Below are positions 34,762-42,798 of a stretch of 64,000 bases of DNA, one piece after another (position 1 is the first letter of the stretch; the number at the start of each line of letters is the position of its first letter). The notes under the pieces are model-generated. The model was not told the DNA's origin. It searched no databases and saw only the letters and a list, made by a program, of their open reading frames with translations. A program made the position numbers and the translations under genes. The DNA comes from Amaricoccus macauensis_A (GTDB lineage: Bacteria > Pseudomonadota > Alphaproteobacteria > Rhodobacterales > Rhodobacteraceae): NCBI RefSeq assembly GCF_049800915.1, contig NZ_JBNAFY010000006.1, positions 186,001-250,000 on the forward strand, read 5' to 3'.

Positions 34762-34883
34762 CAAGACCGCAGCACGGTCTTGCACAGAATTCCCGCAGTT
34801 CGGGTTCTGAGCAGGGCCAGAACCCGAAAAGGAAATCTTGCCCTCCGGGTCGGGATTCGGCTTCGGCATGGTCAGGCCCGACC
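34762..34883. repeat. Three consecutive perfect inverted repeats in an intergenic gap
   Basis: Three hairpins lie in the 202-bp gap upstream of the aminopeptidase gene: CAAGACCG/CGGTCTTG at 34762-34782 (8 bp, 5-nt loop), TTCGGGTTCTG/CAGAACCCGAA at 34799-34828 (11 bp, 8-nt loop), and GGTCGGG/CCCGACC at 34848-34883 (7 bp, longer loop). None is followed by a good T-run on the minus strand, on which both neighbours lie. They could be a terminator cluster, an mRNA leader or a small RNA. Confidence 0.5.
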
Positions 34884-34904
34884 GCCAGAAGGCGCAAGCC
34901 AGTC

Positions 34905-35294
34905 CTAGAGCGCCGCCTGATCCGCGTAGAGCATGACCGACAGGATGGACTCGTCGCCCAACCGAAGCAGCCGCGCAGCCACGGCACCCGTCGCAATCGG
35001 GTCTTCCGCGTCGATGCACTGGCACAGATCGCGCGACACGCGGGCGAAATCGGCAAGCCCGACCTGCTCGCTGAGGCTCGCCAGCCGCGAGGCCAGCGCA
35101 CGCATCTCCGCGCCATCCCATTCGTGAAGTGCGGTCTCAAGCTTGGTCAACCGCTCGGAGAGGTGATATACGACCTCCTCGATGATTTCCCGGCAGCGCT
35201 CATCGCCGACAGACTGGCGCAGAACCAGAATTCGCGACGTGTCGATGTTTGCCACTTCTTGCGGCAAGAACTGAATCGGATCGTGTTGAAGCAT
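34905..35294 (-). CDS. Small helical protein resembling an Hpt domain without the phospho-histidine
   Basis: The 129-residue protein is all-helical by composition. The segment EMRALASRLASLSEQVGLADFARVSRDL (positions about 75-102) has the spacing of a histidine-phosphotransfer motif, but the expected His is replaced. I do not recognise a named family; if it is an Hpt relative it cannot carry phosphate and would act by binding, for instance as an adaptor or phosphorelay antagonist. The inner ATG at 35294 follows GGGGAC. It is divergent from the carbonic anhydrase gene. The relationship is uncertain. Confidence 0.6.
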   Translation of the reverse strand: MLQHDPIQFLPQEVANIDTSRILVLRQSVGDERCREIIEEVVYHLSERLTKLETALHEWDGAEMRALASRLASLSEQVGLADFARVSRDLCQCIDAEDPIATGAVAARLLRLGDESILSVMLYADQAAL

Positions 35295-35442
35295 ACTCGT
35301 CCCCTGTCCACCCACGGACTGAGATGCCATGTTTCGTTGAAACAAGCGTTAAGGGCGAGGTTTTCATGGGGCCGAAAGCGCATTAATGTCGTGCGTTGTT
35401 TAGGTAAATGCAGTGTCGTTTCGCCAGTTCGAGGATTAGCCG

Positions 35443-36096
35443 ATGAAAGAAGCACGCCCGCTTCCAAAGTTCCTTGTCGACCGCCACCATGGCTGGCGGA
35501 AGGAACTCGAACCGGCGACGCGCATGCGCCTGTCGCAGCTGGCAGCGGATGGCCAGTCTCCGGCCGCGATGATCGTCGCCTGCTGCGACAGCCGCGTGAT
35601 GGCCTCGGACGTGTTCGGTGCCGAAGCTGGCGAGTTCTTCGTTCACCGCAACATCGCCAACCTCGTGCCCCCCTACCAGCCGGACGGCGAACCCCACGGA
35701 ACCTCGGCCACGATCGAGTTCGCCGTGAACGTCCTGGGCGTCCGACATCTTATCGTCATGGGCCATTACGGCTGCGGCGGTGTCGCGGGCTGCATCAAGC
35801 AGCATCAGGACCCGTCCGTGAAGGAACAGGACAAGACCGCCTTCGTCAGCCAGTGGCTTGAAGTGCTCGAACCGCGAGTTCCCGGCGTTCTCAAAAAGGG
35901 GCTCGACGAAACGCACACCCAGCGCGCGCTCGAACATGACGGGGTCGTTCTGAGCCTCGAGAACCTGGCCACCTTCCCCTTCGTCAAGGAAGCGATGGCT
36001 GCTGGCAAGCTGGAGCTTCACGGCATCTGGTACGACATCCAGGGCGGTGTGCTCGAGTATTACGACGCCGAGGAAGGCGAGTTCCGCACGGTCTGA
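35443..36096 (+). CDS. Beta-carbonic anhydrase
   Basis: The zinc enzyme interconverts CO2 and bicarbonate in the cytoplasm. The 217-residue protein has the full zinc site: CCDSRV (Cys, Asp-Arg dyad, about residues 47-52) and the later HYGCGG with zinc His and Cys. It also has FVHRNIANLVPPY and a C-terminal GIWYDIQGGVLEYYD. Length is normal for the Can/CynT group. It stands alone with its own upstream region of 148 bp shared with the divergent small helical gene. Confidence 0.95.
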   Translation: MKEARPLPKFLVDRHHGWRKELEPATRMRLSQLAADGQSPAAMIVACCDSRVMASDVFGAEAGEFFVHRNIANLVPPYQPDGEPHGTSATIEFAVNVLGVRHLIVMGHYGCGGVAGCIKQHQDPSVKEQDKTAFVSQWLEVLEPRVPGVLKKGLDETHTQRALEHDGVVLSLENLATFPFVKEAMAAGKLELHGIWYDIQGGVLEYYDAEEGEFRTV

Positions 36097-36133
36097 GAAG
36101 GCGCGCACCGTGACCGACGGAACGCCACTTGCC

Positions 36134-36153
36134 GGATCACAAACCGGTGATCC
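36134..36153 (+). terminator. Hairpin after the carbonic anhydrase gene
   Basis: GGATCAC and GTGATCC form a perfect 7-bp stem around AAACCG, 37 bp after the stop. No T-run follows, so function as a terminator is only plausible. Confidence 0.35.
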
Positions 36154-36318
36154 CATGGCGCCCTTCGCTTCGCAGGCTTGACCACTCGCCGAGGCCGCGG
36201 GGAGGATGCGCCCGACGGATGTGCCGATAGCGTTTCCGCCACGGGAGCGCGGGCGTCCGGTCCGAAAGTCAATTGATCTCCGCAAAGCGGGCGGTCAGAT
36301 AGCCATTTGGAGGCATTC

Positions 36319-36765
36319 ATGAAGGCCAGTGTTCTGTTCGCCGGCGTGCTCGCACTGAGCGCGCTGCCTGTTTTCGCAGCCGATGATCCGATCGCGGTGC
36401 GCAAGGCACTGATGGGTGGCATGGGCGGCGCAGCCGGGCTGACCGCTGGTGTCATGAAGGGCGAGCTGGACTACAGCCCTGCGATCGGAAAGGCCGCCAT
36501 CTCCACTGCCGCTGCGGTTGCCGCCGCCTATCCCGACTTCTTCCCGGAAGGAAGTGGCGAAGGAGATACCACCGCGGCACCAGCGATCTGGGAGGATCCC
36601 GAGGGTTTTGCCGAGGAAATCGGCAAGCTTCAGGAGGCCACGACTGCAGCGCTCGAAGTGTCCGGGCGCAATGGCCCGGCGGATGCCGAAAGCTTCACCG
36701 AAGCGATGAAACCGGTTCTGGGCACCTGCAAGGGCTGCCACGAGAACTACCGGATCGAGAAGTAA
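36319..36765 (+). CDS. Cytochrome c' family protein
   Basis: The 148-residue protein has a signal peptide (about residues 1-20, ending VFA) and a single haem site CKGCH near the C-terminus (GTCKGCHENYRIEK), the class II layout of cytochrome c'. Such periplasmic four-helix proteins bind NO or serve in electron transfer. The N-terminal helix starts ADDPIAVRKALMGGMGG, as in the family. GGAGG precedes the ATG at 36319. A dihaem cytochrome gene starts 9 bp downstream, so the two probably form one exported redox module. Confidence 0.9.
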   Translation: MKASVLFAGVLALSALPVFAADDPIAVRKALMGGMGGAAGLTAGVMKGELDYSPAIGKAAISTAAAVAAAYPDFFPEGSGEGDTTAAPAIWEDPEGFAEEIGKLQEATTAALEVSGRNGPADAESFTEAMKPVLGTCKGCHENYRIEK

Positions 36766-36774
36766 GACGAATCC

Positions 36775-37692
36775 ATGGCCAAGCGCATTCTGATCGCACT
36801 CGCGGTTGTCGGTGGCGCGGCTGCCGTGGCGGCCTATGCTGCCACGGGGCCCAACCGGCTCAGCGAAACCGAACTGGCTGAACTGCCCGAGGGCGATGCA
36901 GAGCGCGGGGAGCTCGTGTTCTGGGCAGGGGGCTGTGCCTCCTGCCATGCGGCCAAGGATGCCGAAGGAGACGAGAAGCTCGCCCTAGGCGGCGGGTTGG
37001 TCCTGCAGACCGATTTTGGCGATTTCGTCGTTCCCAACATCTCAATGGATCCGCAGGACGGGATCGGGGCATGGTCGGAGGAAGATTTCGCCAATGCCAT
37101 GCTTCGGGGAGTCTCCCCCGAAGGCAGCCACTATTATCCGTCCTTTCCCTACACGTCCTTTGCCCGCATGGAGATGTCCGACATCGCCGATCTCTGGGCC
37201 TTCTGGCAGACGCTGCCGAGCGTGGAAGGGGCCACGCAAGACCATTCCCTGACCTTCCCCTTCAACATGCGGCGCGGTCTTGGCCTCTGGAAACAGGCGT
37301 TTCTTTCGGACGCTCCGGCTGTCGAGCTTCAGGACCCGAGCGCGGAAGTCGCCCGCGGACAATATCTTGTCGAAGGGCCCGGACATTGCGGCGAATGCCA
37401 TTCGCCGCGCGATACCGCCGGCGCAATCAACTATGATCTCTGGCTCGCGGGCGCACCCAATCCCGACGGTGAGGGCCGCATCCCGAACATCACGGGTGGC
37501 GAGGGCGGTATCGGCTCATGGTCCGCATCCGATGTGGCCTATTATCTGGAAAGCGGGTTCACGCCCGATTTCGACTCCGTCGGCGGCTCCATGGTCGGCG
37601 TGCAGGAAAGTCTCGCGCATCTTCCTTCCGAGGATCTCGAGGCGATCGGCGCCTATCTCAAGGCCGTGCCCGAGCACGCAACGTCACCCTAG
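36775..37692 (+). CDS. Dihaem class I cytochrome c
   Basis: The 305-residue protein has an N-terminal hydrophobic segment (about residues 4-22; signal or anchor) and two haem-binding motifs, CASCH near 54 and CGECH near 204, each in its own domain with later Met candidates. The WSEEDFANAMLRGVSPEG segment and its repeat WSASDVAYYLESGF are typical of cytochrome subunits of periplasmic alcohol/aldehyde or gluconate dehydrogenases. No dehydrogenase is adjacent; its partner is probably the cytochrome c' encoded just upstream or an enzyme elsewhere. Confidence 0.9.
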   Translation: MAKRILIALAVVGGAAAVAAYAATGPNRLSETELAELPEGDAERGELVFWAGGCASCHAAKDAEGDEKLALGGGLVLQTDFGDFVVPNISMDPQDGIGAWSEEDFANAMLRGVSPEGSHYYPSFPYTSFARMEMSDIADLWAFWQTLPSVEGATQDHSLTFPFNMRRGLGLWKQAFLSDAPAVELQDPSAEVARGQYLVEGPGHCGECHSPRDTAGAINYDLWLAGAPNPDGEGRIPNITGGEGGIGSWSASDVAYYLESGFTPDFDSVGGSMVGVQESLAHLPSEDLEAIGAYLKAVPEHATSP

Positions 37693-37883
37693 AGTGAAAA
37701 ACGACGTAGAAGCCGATCTCCGGTGCTCGGAGAGATGCGAGATCCGCCCTGTAAGGCTCGGGGCTGCGCTTTCCGGCATTGGCAGCAACGCTGATCCTCA
37801 TGTCGGCGGGCTGCAAGCATGCCCGATCGGTTGCGTCTCCCACATTGTTCCTTGCCTGATCCCGCGTTAGTGGCTGAGACATC

Positions 37884-38783
37884 ATGAGCGAACGTGCCGC
37901 CATCCTGGCCACTTCAATCGTCTTTGCCACAGGCGCATTCTGGGGCTTCTACTGGCTCCCGGTTCGCGCCCTGACGGAGATGGGATTGACGGGTGCATGG
38001 GGAACAGCCGCCATTACCGGCGCGGCTGTCGTTCTCCTGCTTCCCGTGGCGTTGCGGAACTGGGCGGCGATCCGAGGTGCAGGTTCGGTTGCCCTGATCT
38101 CGATAGCTCTGGGAGGCGCGGCCTTCGCCCTCTACTCCGTTGCCTTCGTTTATGGCCGCGTTGCAATCGTCATCCTGCTCTACTTCCTGACGCCCGTCTG
38201 GAGCACCCTCATCGGCCGATATGTCATGGGTTGGAATACGCCTAACATGCGTATGGTGGCGATTGGGGTGGGCCTCACTGGCCTGGCCGTCATGCTGAGT
38301 GCCGACGGTGCCGCACCCCTTCCGCGCAGCGTCGGTGAATGGATGGCGCTCATCGCGGGGCTACTCTGGTCGATTGCCACAACCGGCATCCGCTCAAAGT
38401 CCACGCTCGCGCCCGCCGCATCGGCCTTCGTTTTCTGTGCCGGTGCGATGGTGACGTCCCTTTTGTTGGCACCTGTTCTGGCTTCGTCGCCGACCGTTGA
38501 AACGTTCGATAACCTCGGGCGCCTGTTTTCCGTCGCCTTCGCGACTGGGGGCATCTGGTGGGCGCTATCCGTGAGCAGTCTCATGTGGGCGACCGTGCGC
38601 CTGGAACCGGCACGGGTTGGCATATTGCTGATGTCCGAGGTTCTGGTGGGGGCGATATCCGCCGCGATCCTTGCCGGTGAGCACCTGCATTCCCTCGAAC
38701 TCGCGGGAGGATCGCTTGTCTTGCTTGCCGGCATTCTGGAAGTGTGGCCCATTCGCCGGGATCGCGCGTCGACGGCGGCATGA
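37884..38783 (+). CDS. EamA/DMT-family transporter
   Basis: The 299-residue inner-membrane protein has ten hydrophobic helices in two EamA repeats, with features such as AFWGFYWLPVRAL in the first and a C-terminal LLMSEVLVGAISAAILAGEHL in the second. Members are drug/metabolite exporters and the substrate cannot be read from sequence. It is separate from its neighbours, 191 bp after the dihaem cytochrome gene. A GC-rich inverted repeat (GGGCGGG at 38815, CCCGCCC at 38846) follows it and may end transcription. Confidence 0.88.
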   Translation: MSERAAILATSIVFATGAFWGFYWLPVRALTEMGLTGAWGTAAITGAAVVLLLPVALRNWAAIRGAGSVALISIALGGAAFALYSVAFVYGRVAIVILLYFLTPVWSTLIGRYVMGWNTPNMRMVAIGVGLTGLAVMLSADGAAPLPRSVGEWMALIAGLLWSIATTGIRSKSTLAPAASAFVFCAGAMVTSLLLAPVLASSPTVETFDNLGRLFSVAFATGGIWWALSVSSLMWATVRLEPARVGILLMSEVLVGAISAAILAGEHLHSLELAGGSLVLLAGILEVWPIRRDRASTAA

Positions 38784-38983
38784 GGCAATCCATCGCGTAA
38801 TGTCCTTTCAAGACGGGCGGGGATCATTTCGCGAGGAATCCTTTTCCCGCCCGGGAATCCGATTGAAACGGTTCTGGACCAACGGGTTTGGTCCGAAGGC
38901 AATTAGACCAAGGGAGCAACGCTGATCTGTTGATCCCCCGCCGCGGAATGCCGAATATGGCGCAGGGGGAGAGGGGTAATTTC

Positions 38984-39703
38984 TTGAACGGACTGCAAAT
39001 ATCCGAACTTGGCTTCTCCTATGGCTCGAAACGGGCGCTCGACAGCGTGAGTTTCAGGGTCGAGCCCGGAGCGTTCTGCGCGTTGCTGGGTCCGAATGGG
39101 GCCGGCAAGAGCACATTGTTCGGGCTCCTGACCCGGCTCTTCACGACCCGCGAGGGTTCGATCGAGATCGAGGGTTTCGATCTTGCCCGCAACCCGCGCG
39201 CCGCTCTCGCGCGGATCGGCGTCGTCTTCCAGAGCCAGACACTCGACCTCGACCTGACGGTCCAGCGAAACCTCTCCTATTTCGCAGCGCTTCACGGACT
39301 CGGGGGCAAGGATGCAGCGCACCGCATATCTGCCGCCCTCGAGCGTCTCGGTATGGCGGATCGCGCGGGCGAAAGGGCGCGTGATCTCAATGGCGGCCAT
39401 CGCCGGCGCACCGAGATCGCGCGGGCACTGATCCACGATCCCAAGGTCCTGTTGCTGGACGAACCGACCGTGGGCCTCGATGTCTCCGCCCGCGCGTCCA
39501 TCGTCTCCCATGTTCATGCCCTTGCGGACGAGGAAAACCTCACTGTCCTCTGGGCCACGCATCTCACCGATGAAGTCCATCCCGGCGACCAGCTCGTCCT
39601 GCTGCATCGGGGTCGCATCCTCGCAGACAGCACGGCCAAAGAGGTCGCGGGTGACAAAACTCTGTCCGACAGGTTCCTCGCGATGACCGAGCTTGCGTCA
39701 TGA
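38984..39703 (+). CDS. ABC transporter ATP-binding protein of the PQQ-alcohol-dehydrogenase-associated type
   Basis: The ATPase has Walker A GPNGAGKS, a Q-loop in VVFQSQTLDLDLTV, the unusual signature DLNGGHRRRTEIARAL, and Walker B LLLDEPTVGLD. The LNGGHRRR variant is, as I recall, characteristic of exporters found beside quinoprotein alcohol dehydrogenases. I chose the TTG at 38984 (239 residues) since GAGAGGGG lies just upstream and the conserved sequence begins at once; an ATG at 38957 is the main alternative. The stop overlaps the permease start. No quinoprotein gene is in the window. Confidence 0.83.
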   Translation: MNGLQISELGFSYGSKRALDSVSFRVEPGAFCALLGPNGAGKSTLFGLLTRLFTTREGSIEIEGFDLARNPRAALARIGVVFQSQTLDLDLTVQRNLSYFAALHGLGGKDAAHRISAALERLGMADRAGERARDLNGGHRRRTEIARALIHDPKVLLLDEPTVGLDVSARASIVSHVHALADEENLTVLWATHLTDEVHPGDQLVLLHRGRILADSTAKEVAGDKTLSDRFLAMTELAS

Positions 39704-40491
39704 AGGGCTACATGCTTGCGCTCCGGGCCATCGTGCTGCGGGAAGCGCTCCGTTTCCTGCAACAGCGCGGTCGGTTTGTTGCGGCCCTGGTGCGTCCGCT
39801 GGTCTGGCTGCTCGTCTTCGCTGCCGGGTTTCGCGCCGCACTCGGCCTCTCGATCATCCCGCCCTACCAGACCTACATCACCTACGAGACCTATATCGTG
39901 CCCGGTCTCTGCGGCATGATCCTGCTCTTCAACGGCATGCAGGGCTCGCTGTCCCTCGTCTACGACCGGGAAATGGGCTCCATGCGGCTCCTGCTCACGA
40001 GCCCCCTGCCCCGAGGCTGGCTTCTCTTCTGCAAGCTCCTGGGCGGCACCGCGATCTCTATCTTGCAGGTCTATTCGTTTCTCGCCGTGGCCGCGGTTTT
40101 CGACATCCGACTGCCCGCACTGGGCTATGTCACCGTCTTTCCCGCCCTGCTTCTGGGCGGGCTCATGCTCGGCGCCCTCGGCCTCGCACTTTCCTCCTTC
40201 ATCCGCCAGCTGGAGAACTTCGCTGGCGTGATGAATTTCGTGATCTTCCCGATGTTCTTCCTGTCCTCCGCGCTCTATCCGCTGTGGAAGATGGCCGAGA
40301 GCTCGCCGCTGCTCCGGGACATCTGCGCCGCCAACCCCTTCACCTATGCCGTCGAGATGATCCGTTTCGCGCTCTATCTCCGCATCGAGCCCACTTCGAT
40401 CGCCATCGTCATCGCCTCCACCGCAGGTTTCCTGGCTCTCGCACTGTGGGGCTACGACCCGTCGCGCGGCATGATGACCCGGAAGGGCTGA
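39700..40491 (+). CDS. ABC-2 type transporter permease (PedC-like)
   Basis: The 263-residue protein has six membrane segments and the ABC-2 layout: a first helix with LREALRFLQQRGRFVAALVRPLVW, a cytoplasmic YDREMGSMRLLLTSPLPR and a late FPMFFLSSALYPLWKM. The C-terminal GYDPSRG is typical of permeases associated with PQQ-dependent alcohol oxidation (PedC). The ATG overlaps the ATPase stop by 4 bp. The exported compound is unknown; roles in assembling periplasmic quinoprotein systems have been proposed for the family. Confidence 0.87.
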   Translation: MKGYMLALRAIVLREALRFLQQRGRFVAALVRPLVWLLVFAAGFRAALGLSIIPPYQTYITYETYIVPGLCGMILLFNGMQGSLSLVYDREMGSMRLLLTSPLPRGWLLFCKLLGGTAISILQVYSFLAVAAVFDIRLPALGYVTVFPALLLGGLMLGALGLALSSFIRQLENFAGVMNFVIFPMFFLSSALYPLWKMAESSPLLRDICAANPFTYAVEMIRFALYLRIEPTSIAIVIASTAGFLALALWGYDPSRGMMTRKG

Positions 40492-40496
40492 GTGCG

Positions 40497-40955
40497 ATGG
40501 GCCATTCGTTCGATCCGGATGTCCTGCTGGAAAGACCGTTGATGGCGACGCTCTCGACCATCGGACCATCCGGGCCCTGCAATGCGCCGGTCTGGTATGT
40601 CTGGGAAGACAATGCCCTCTGGATGCTCGGCTCGGACACGGGAAGTTCCGTCCGCCGGTTGCGCGAAGATCCGCGCTGCGCGGTCGAGATCGTGGATTAC
40701 CAGAACGCGGCCGGCATTCTCCTGCATCTCGGATTTCGTGGTAGCGCTAGCATCGAACCCTCATGCCCCGCGCGCTTCCGGAGACTCCTCTCCCGATATC
40801 TCGACCCGGAAGAGGCGTCGTGGAATCCCTGGTTCATCGAGACAGTGGCCCGCATGGACGACCCAGACAACCGATGGATCCGGCTCGCCCCCGAGAGCAC
40901 CTTCACCAACAACGTGTCCTATTTCCGCTCCGGGCCAAACCTCGCATGGCCCTGA
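40497..40955 (+). CDS. Pyridoxamine 5'-phosphate oxidase-like flavin-binding protein
   Basis: The 152-residue protein begins HSFDPDVLLERPLMATLSTIGPSGPCNAPVWYVWED, the split-barrel fold of PNPOx-like FMN or F420 binding proteins, and continues with SSVRRLREDPRCAVEIVDY. Its substrate is unknown. It starts 6 bp after the ABC permease stop and so is probably in that operon. The 3' end overlaps the convergent ATPase gene by 37 bp. Confidence 0.8.
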   Translation: MGHSFDPDVLLERPLMATLSTIGPSGPCNAPVWYVWEDNALWMLGSDTGSSVRRLREDPRCAVEIVDYQNAAGILLHLGFRGSASIEPSCPARFRRLLSRYLDPEEASWNPWFIETVARMDDPDNRWIRLAPESTFTNNVSYFRSGPNLAWP

Positions 40956-41605
40956 TCGGGCCCGTGCAGCACCGCCGGGCTTCCTTCAAGCCGCAGGATG
41001 CGGTCAGCCAGCGCCTCCGCTTCCCGGGTTTCGTGCGTCACCAGCACCGTAGCTACCCTGCTTCTGGATCGCAGCGCGATGAATAGCTCCATCATCTCGG
41101 CGGCGAGCTCGGGATCGAGCGACACGAACGGTTCGTCCATCAGAAGCACCGTCGGATCGCGCGCAAAGGCCCGCGCCAGCGTGAGGCGCCGCTGCTGCCC
41201 GAGAGACAGCTCCGCCGGATAGTAGTCGGCCTTGCCCCCCAGCCGCACGGTCTCAAGCGCGGGTTCGACCTCATCCTGCGTGAGATGCGCGGTCAGCATC
41301 AGGTTTTCCCCGGCCGTCCGCCAGGGAAGCAGGCGCGGCTCCTGAAACACCATCGAAAGCCGCTCCGCAGGTGCGATGCGGCCCACGAACCCGGTTTCGA
41401 CCTGCGCCAGAACCCGCAACAGGGTCGTCTTTCCGATCCCCGATGGTCCGGTGATCGCGACCGTCTCACCCGGTTGCAGCACGAAATCGACCTGCCCGAG
41501 AATGGCCGCCCCACCTAGCTCCAGACGCTCCAGATGCAGCTCCAGGGCGGGCGCGGCCCCGCTCGAGGCCGGAAGATCAGCTGCCAGGCTGGTAGAAGAC
41601 GCCAT
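40919..41605 (-). CDS. NitT/TauT-type ABC importer ATP-binding protein
   Basis: The 228-residue ATPase has Walker A GPSGIGKTT, a Q-loop with MVFQEPRLLPWRTAGENL, signature LSLGQQRRLTLARAF and Walker B VLLMDEPFVSLD, the SsuB/TauB pattern. It overlaps the end of the upstream substrate-binding gene by 29 bp. No permease gene is adjacent; a matching permease of the same class is encoded at 47715, on the other strand. Substrate is unknown. Confidence 0.88.
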   Translation of the reverse strand: MASSTSLAADLPASSGAAPALELHLERLELGGAAILGQVDFVLQPGETVAITGPSGIGKTTLLRVLAQVETGFVGRIAPAERLSMVFQEPRLLPWRTAGENLMLTAHLTQDEVEPALETVRLGGKADYYPAELSLGQQRRLTLARAFARDPTVLLMDEPFVSLDPELAAEMMELFIALRSRSRVATVLVTHETREAEALADRILRLEGSPAVLHGPDQGHARFGPERK

Positions 41606-42557
41606 CGGGAAGTTCCTTCACCGATCCCAGAAGATCCTCGCCACCCAGTTCGGCCATGAATCGCAGCATCCGATCGGCGGCATCGGTATCGATCGGACCC
41701 GCCTCCGGGATACCGGCCCGCCAGCCCGAGACCAGCGCGTCAAACTCGGCATCGGACGCGGCGTTCATCCGCGGGCGCAACCGCTCCCACGCCTCGGCGT
41801 CTTCCGCGAGCAGTTCCTTGGCCTCCCGCGACGCCGTCGCCAGCCCCGCGACCGCACTTGGGTTGGACTCGATGAGCTCTTCCCGCACTACGTAGCCCAG
41901 AAGCGGAGTATTCGGGTCGAGCCCGAGCGCCAGTGCCGCGTCCTCGACACTCACGAGGAGTTCCATCCCGCCCGCTTCCATCTTCGCCATGTAGTGCCAG
42001 AAGTTGATCGCACCATCGAGATCACCGGCAAGCGCCGTCTTATAAATGAGTGGAGGTGCCCCGAACACTTGCTCGGTACTCGCCATCAGGTCCATCCGGT
42101 GTTCCTGTTCAGCAAAGGCGCGCAGGATGAGCCAGCTCTTGTCGAGCGGACCGCCGGCAATGCCGATCTTGCCGCCATTGAGATCGGCGATGGTCAACGC
42201 ATCGCTGTCGCCGGGCACCATCAGCCCGCCAACCGCCTTCGAATAGGGAATGAAGACATAATCCTTGCCATTGGCGCGTTGCCGCGCGACCCAGAGCCAG
42301 TCGGAAACGATCACATCCGTCTCGCCACCCTGGAAAGCCACCTGCGCGGCCGAACTGCCCGCCATACCCTGAACCTCGAGGTCGAAGCCGTTCGCCTCAT
42401 CGAGCCCGTAGTGCTCGATCGTGTCGAGTTCCCAGTTCACCGTGCCGAATTCCAGCACTGCCGCCCGCAGGACTTGCGTTTCGGAAAGGGCCGCCGGCGC
42501 CAAGCCCAGCATGATCGAGAACAGAGCCAAGACGGAAATGTTCCGGGCAAAACTCAT
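41577..42557 (-). CDS. NitT/TauT-type ABC importer periplasmic substrate-binding protein
   Basis: The 326-residue protein has a signal peptide (about 25 residues, ending APAALS) and an NMT1/SsuA-like two-lobe binding fold: EFGTVNWELDTIEHYGL, GSSAAQVAFQGGETDVIVSDWLW and GKIGIAGGPLDKSWLILRAF. The family imports nitrate, sulfonates, taurine or pyrimidine precursors; this member is divergent and its ligand cannot be told. GGAG precedes the inner ATG at 42557. It is followed by its ATPase gene, but the permease is elsewhere. Confidence 0.87.
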   Translation of the reverse strand: MSFARNISVLALFSIMLGLAPAALSETQVLRAAVLEFGTVNWELDTIEHYGLDEANGFDLEVQGMAGSSAAQVAFQGGETDVIVSDWLWVARQRANGKDYVFIPYSKAVGGLMVPGDSDALTIADLNGGKIGIAGGPLDKSWLILRAFAEQEHRMDLMASTEQVFGAPPLIYKTALAGDLDGAINFWHYMAKMEAGGMELLVSVEDAALALGLDPNTPLLGYVVREELIESNPSAVAGLATASREAKELLAEDAEAWERLRPRMNAASDAEFDALVSGWRAGIPEAGPIDTDAADRMLRFMAELGGEDLLGSVKELPDGVFYQPGS

Positions 42558-42798
42558 GCGATTCTCCACTTAATCAAAGATCTAACAATAGTAGGTCCGC
42601 GTGAATCGTTCCGCAAACACCTCTGAGGATGCGGAGTTTGACCAGATCCATCGCCATGTATACCCGGAAGTTCCACCCGACGCCGAAGTATTTCGTACCA
42701 CAATCGCATCAGGCCCGGCGCGAACCCCTGCTCGCGGCGTTTACATTTGCACGACGAGAGGTCAGAAGAGCGGCACTTCATTCCGGAGAGTCGAAAAA

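Noticed and set aside
35330..35344. TGTTTCGTTGAAACA, parS-like arms upstream of the carbonic anhydrase
   Set aside because: The arms match parS but the centre is GTT instead of ACGT and the total length is 15 rather than 16, so ParB contacts would be out of phase. It may be some other operator.
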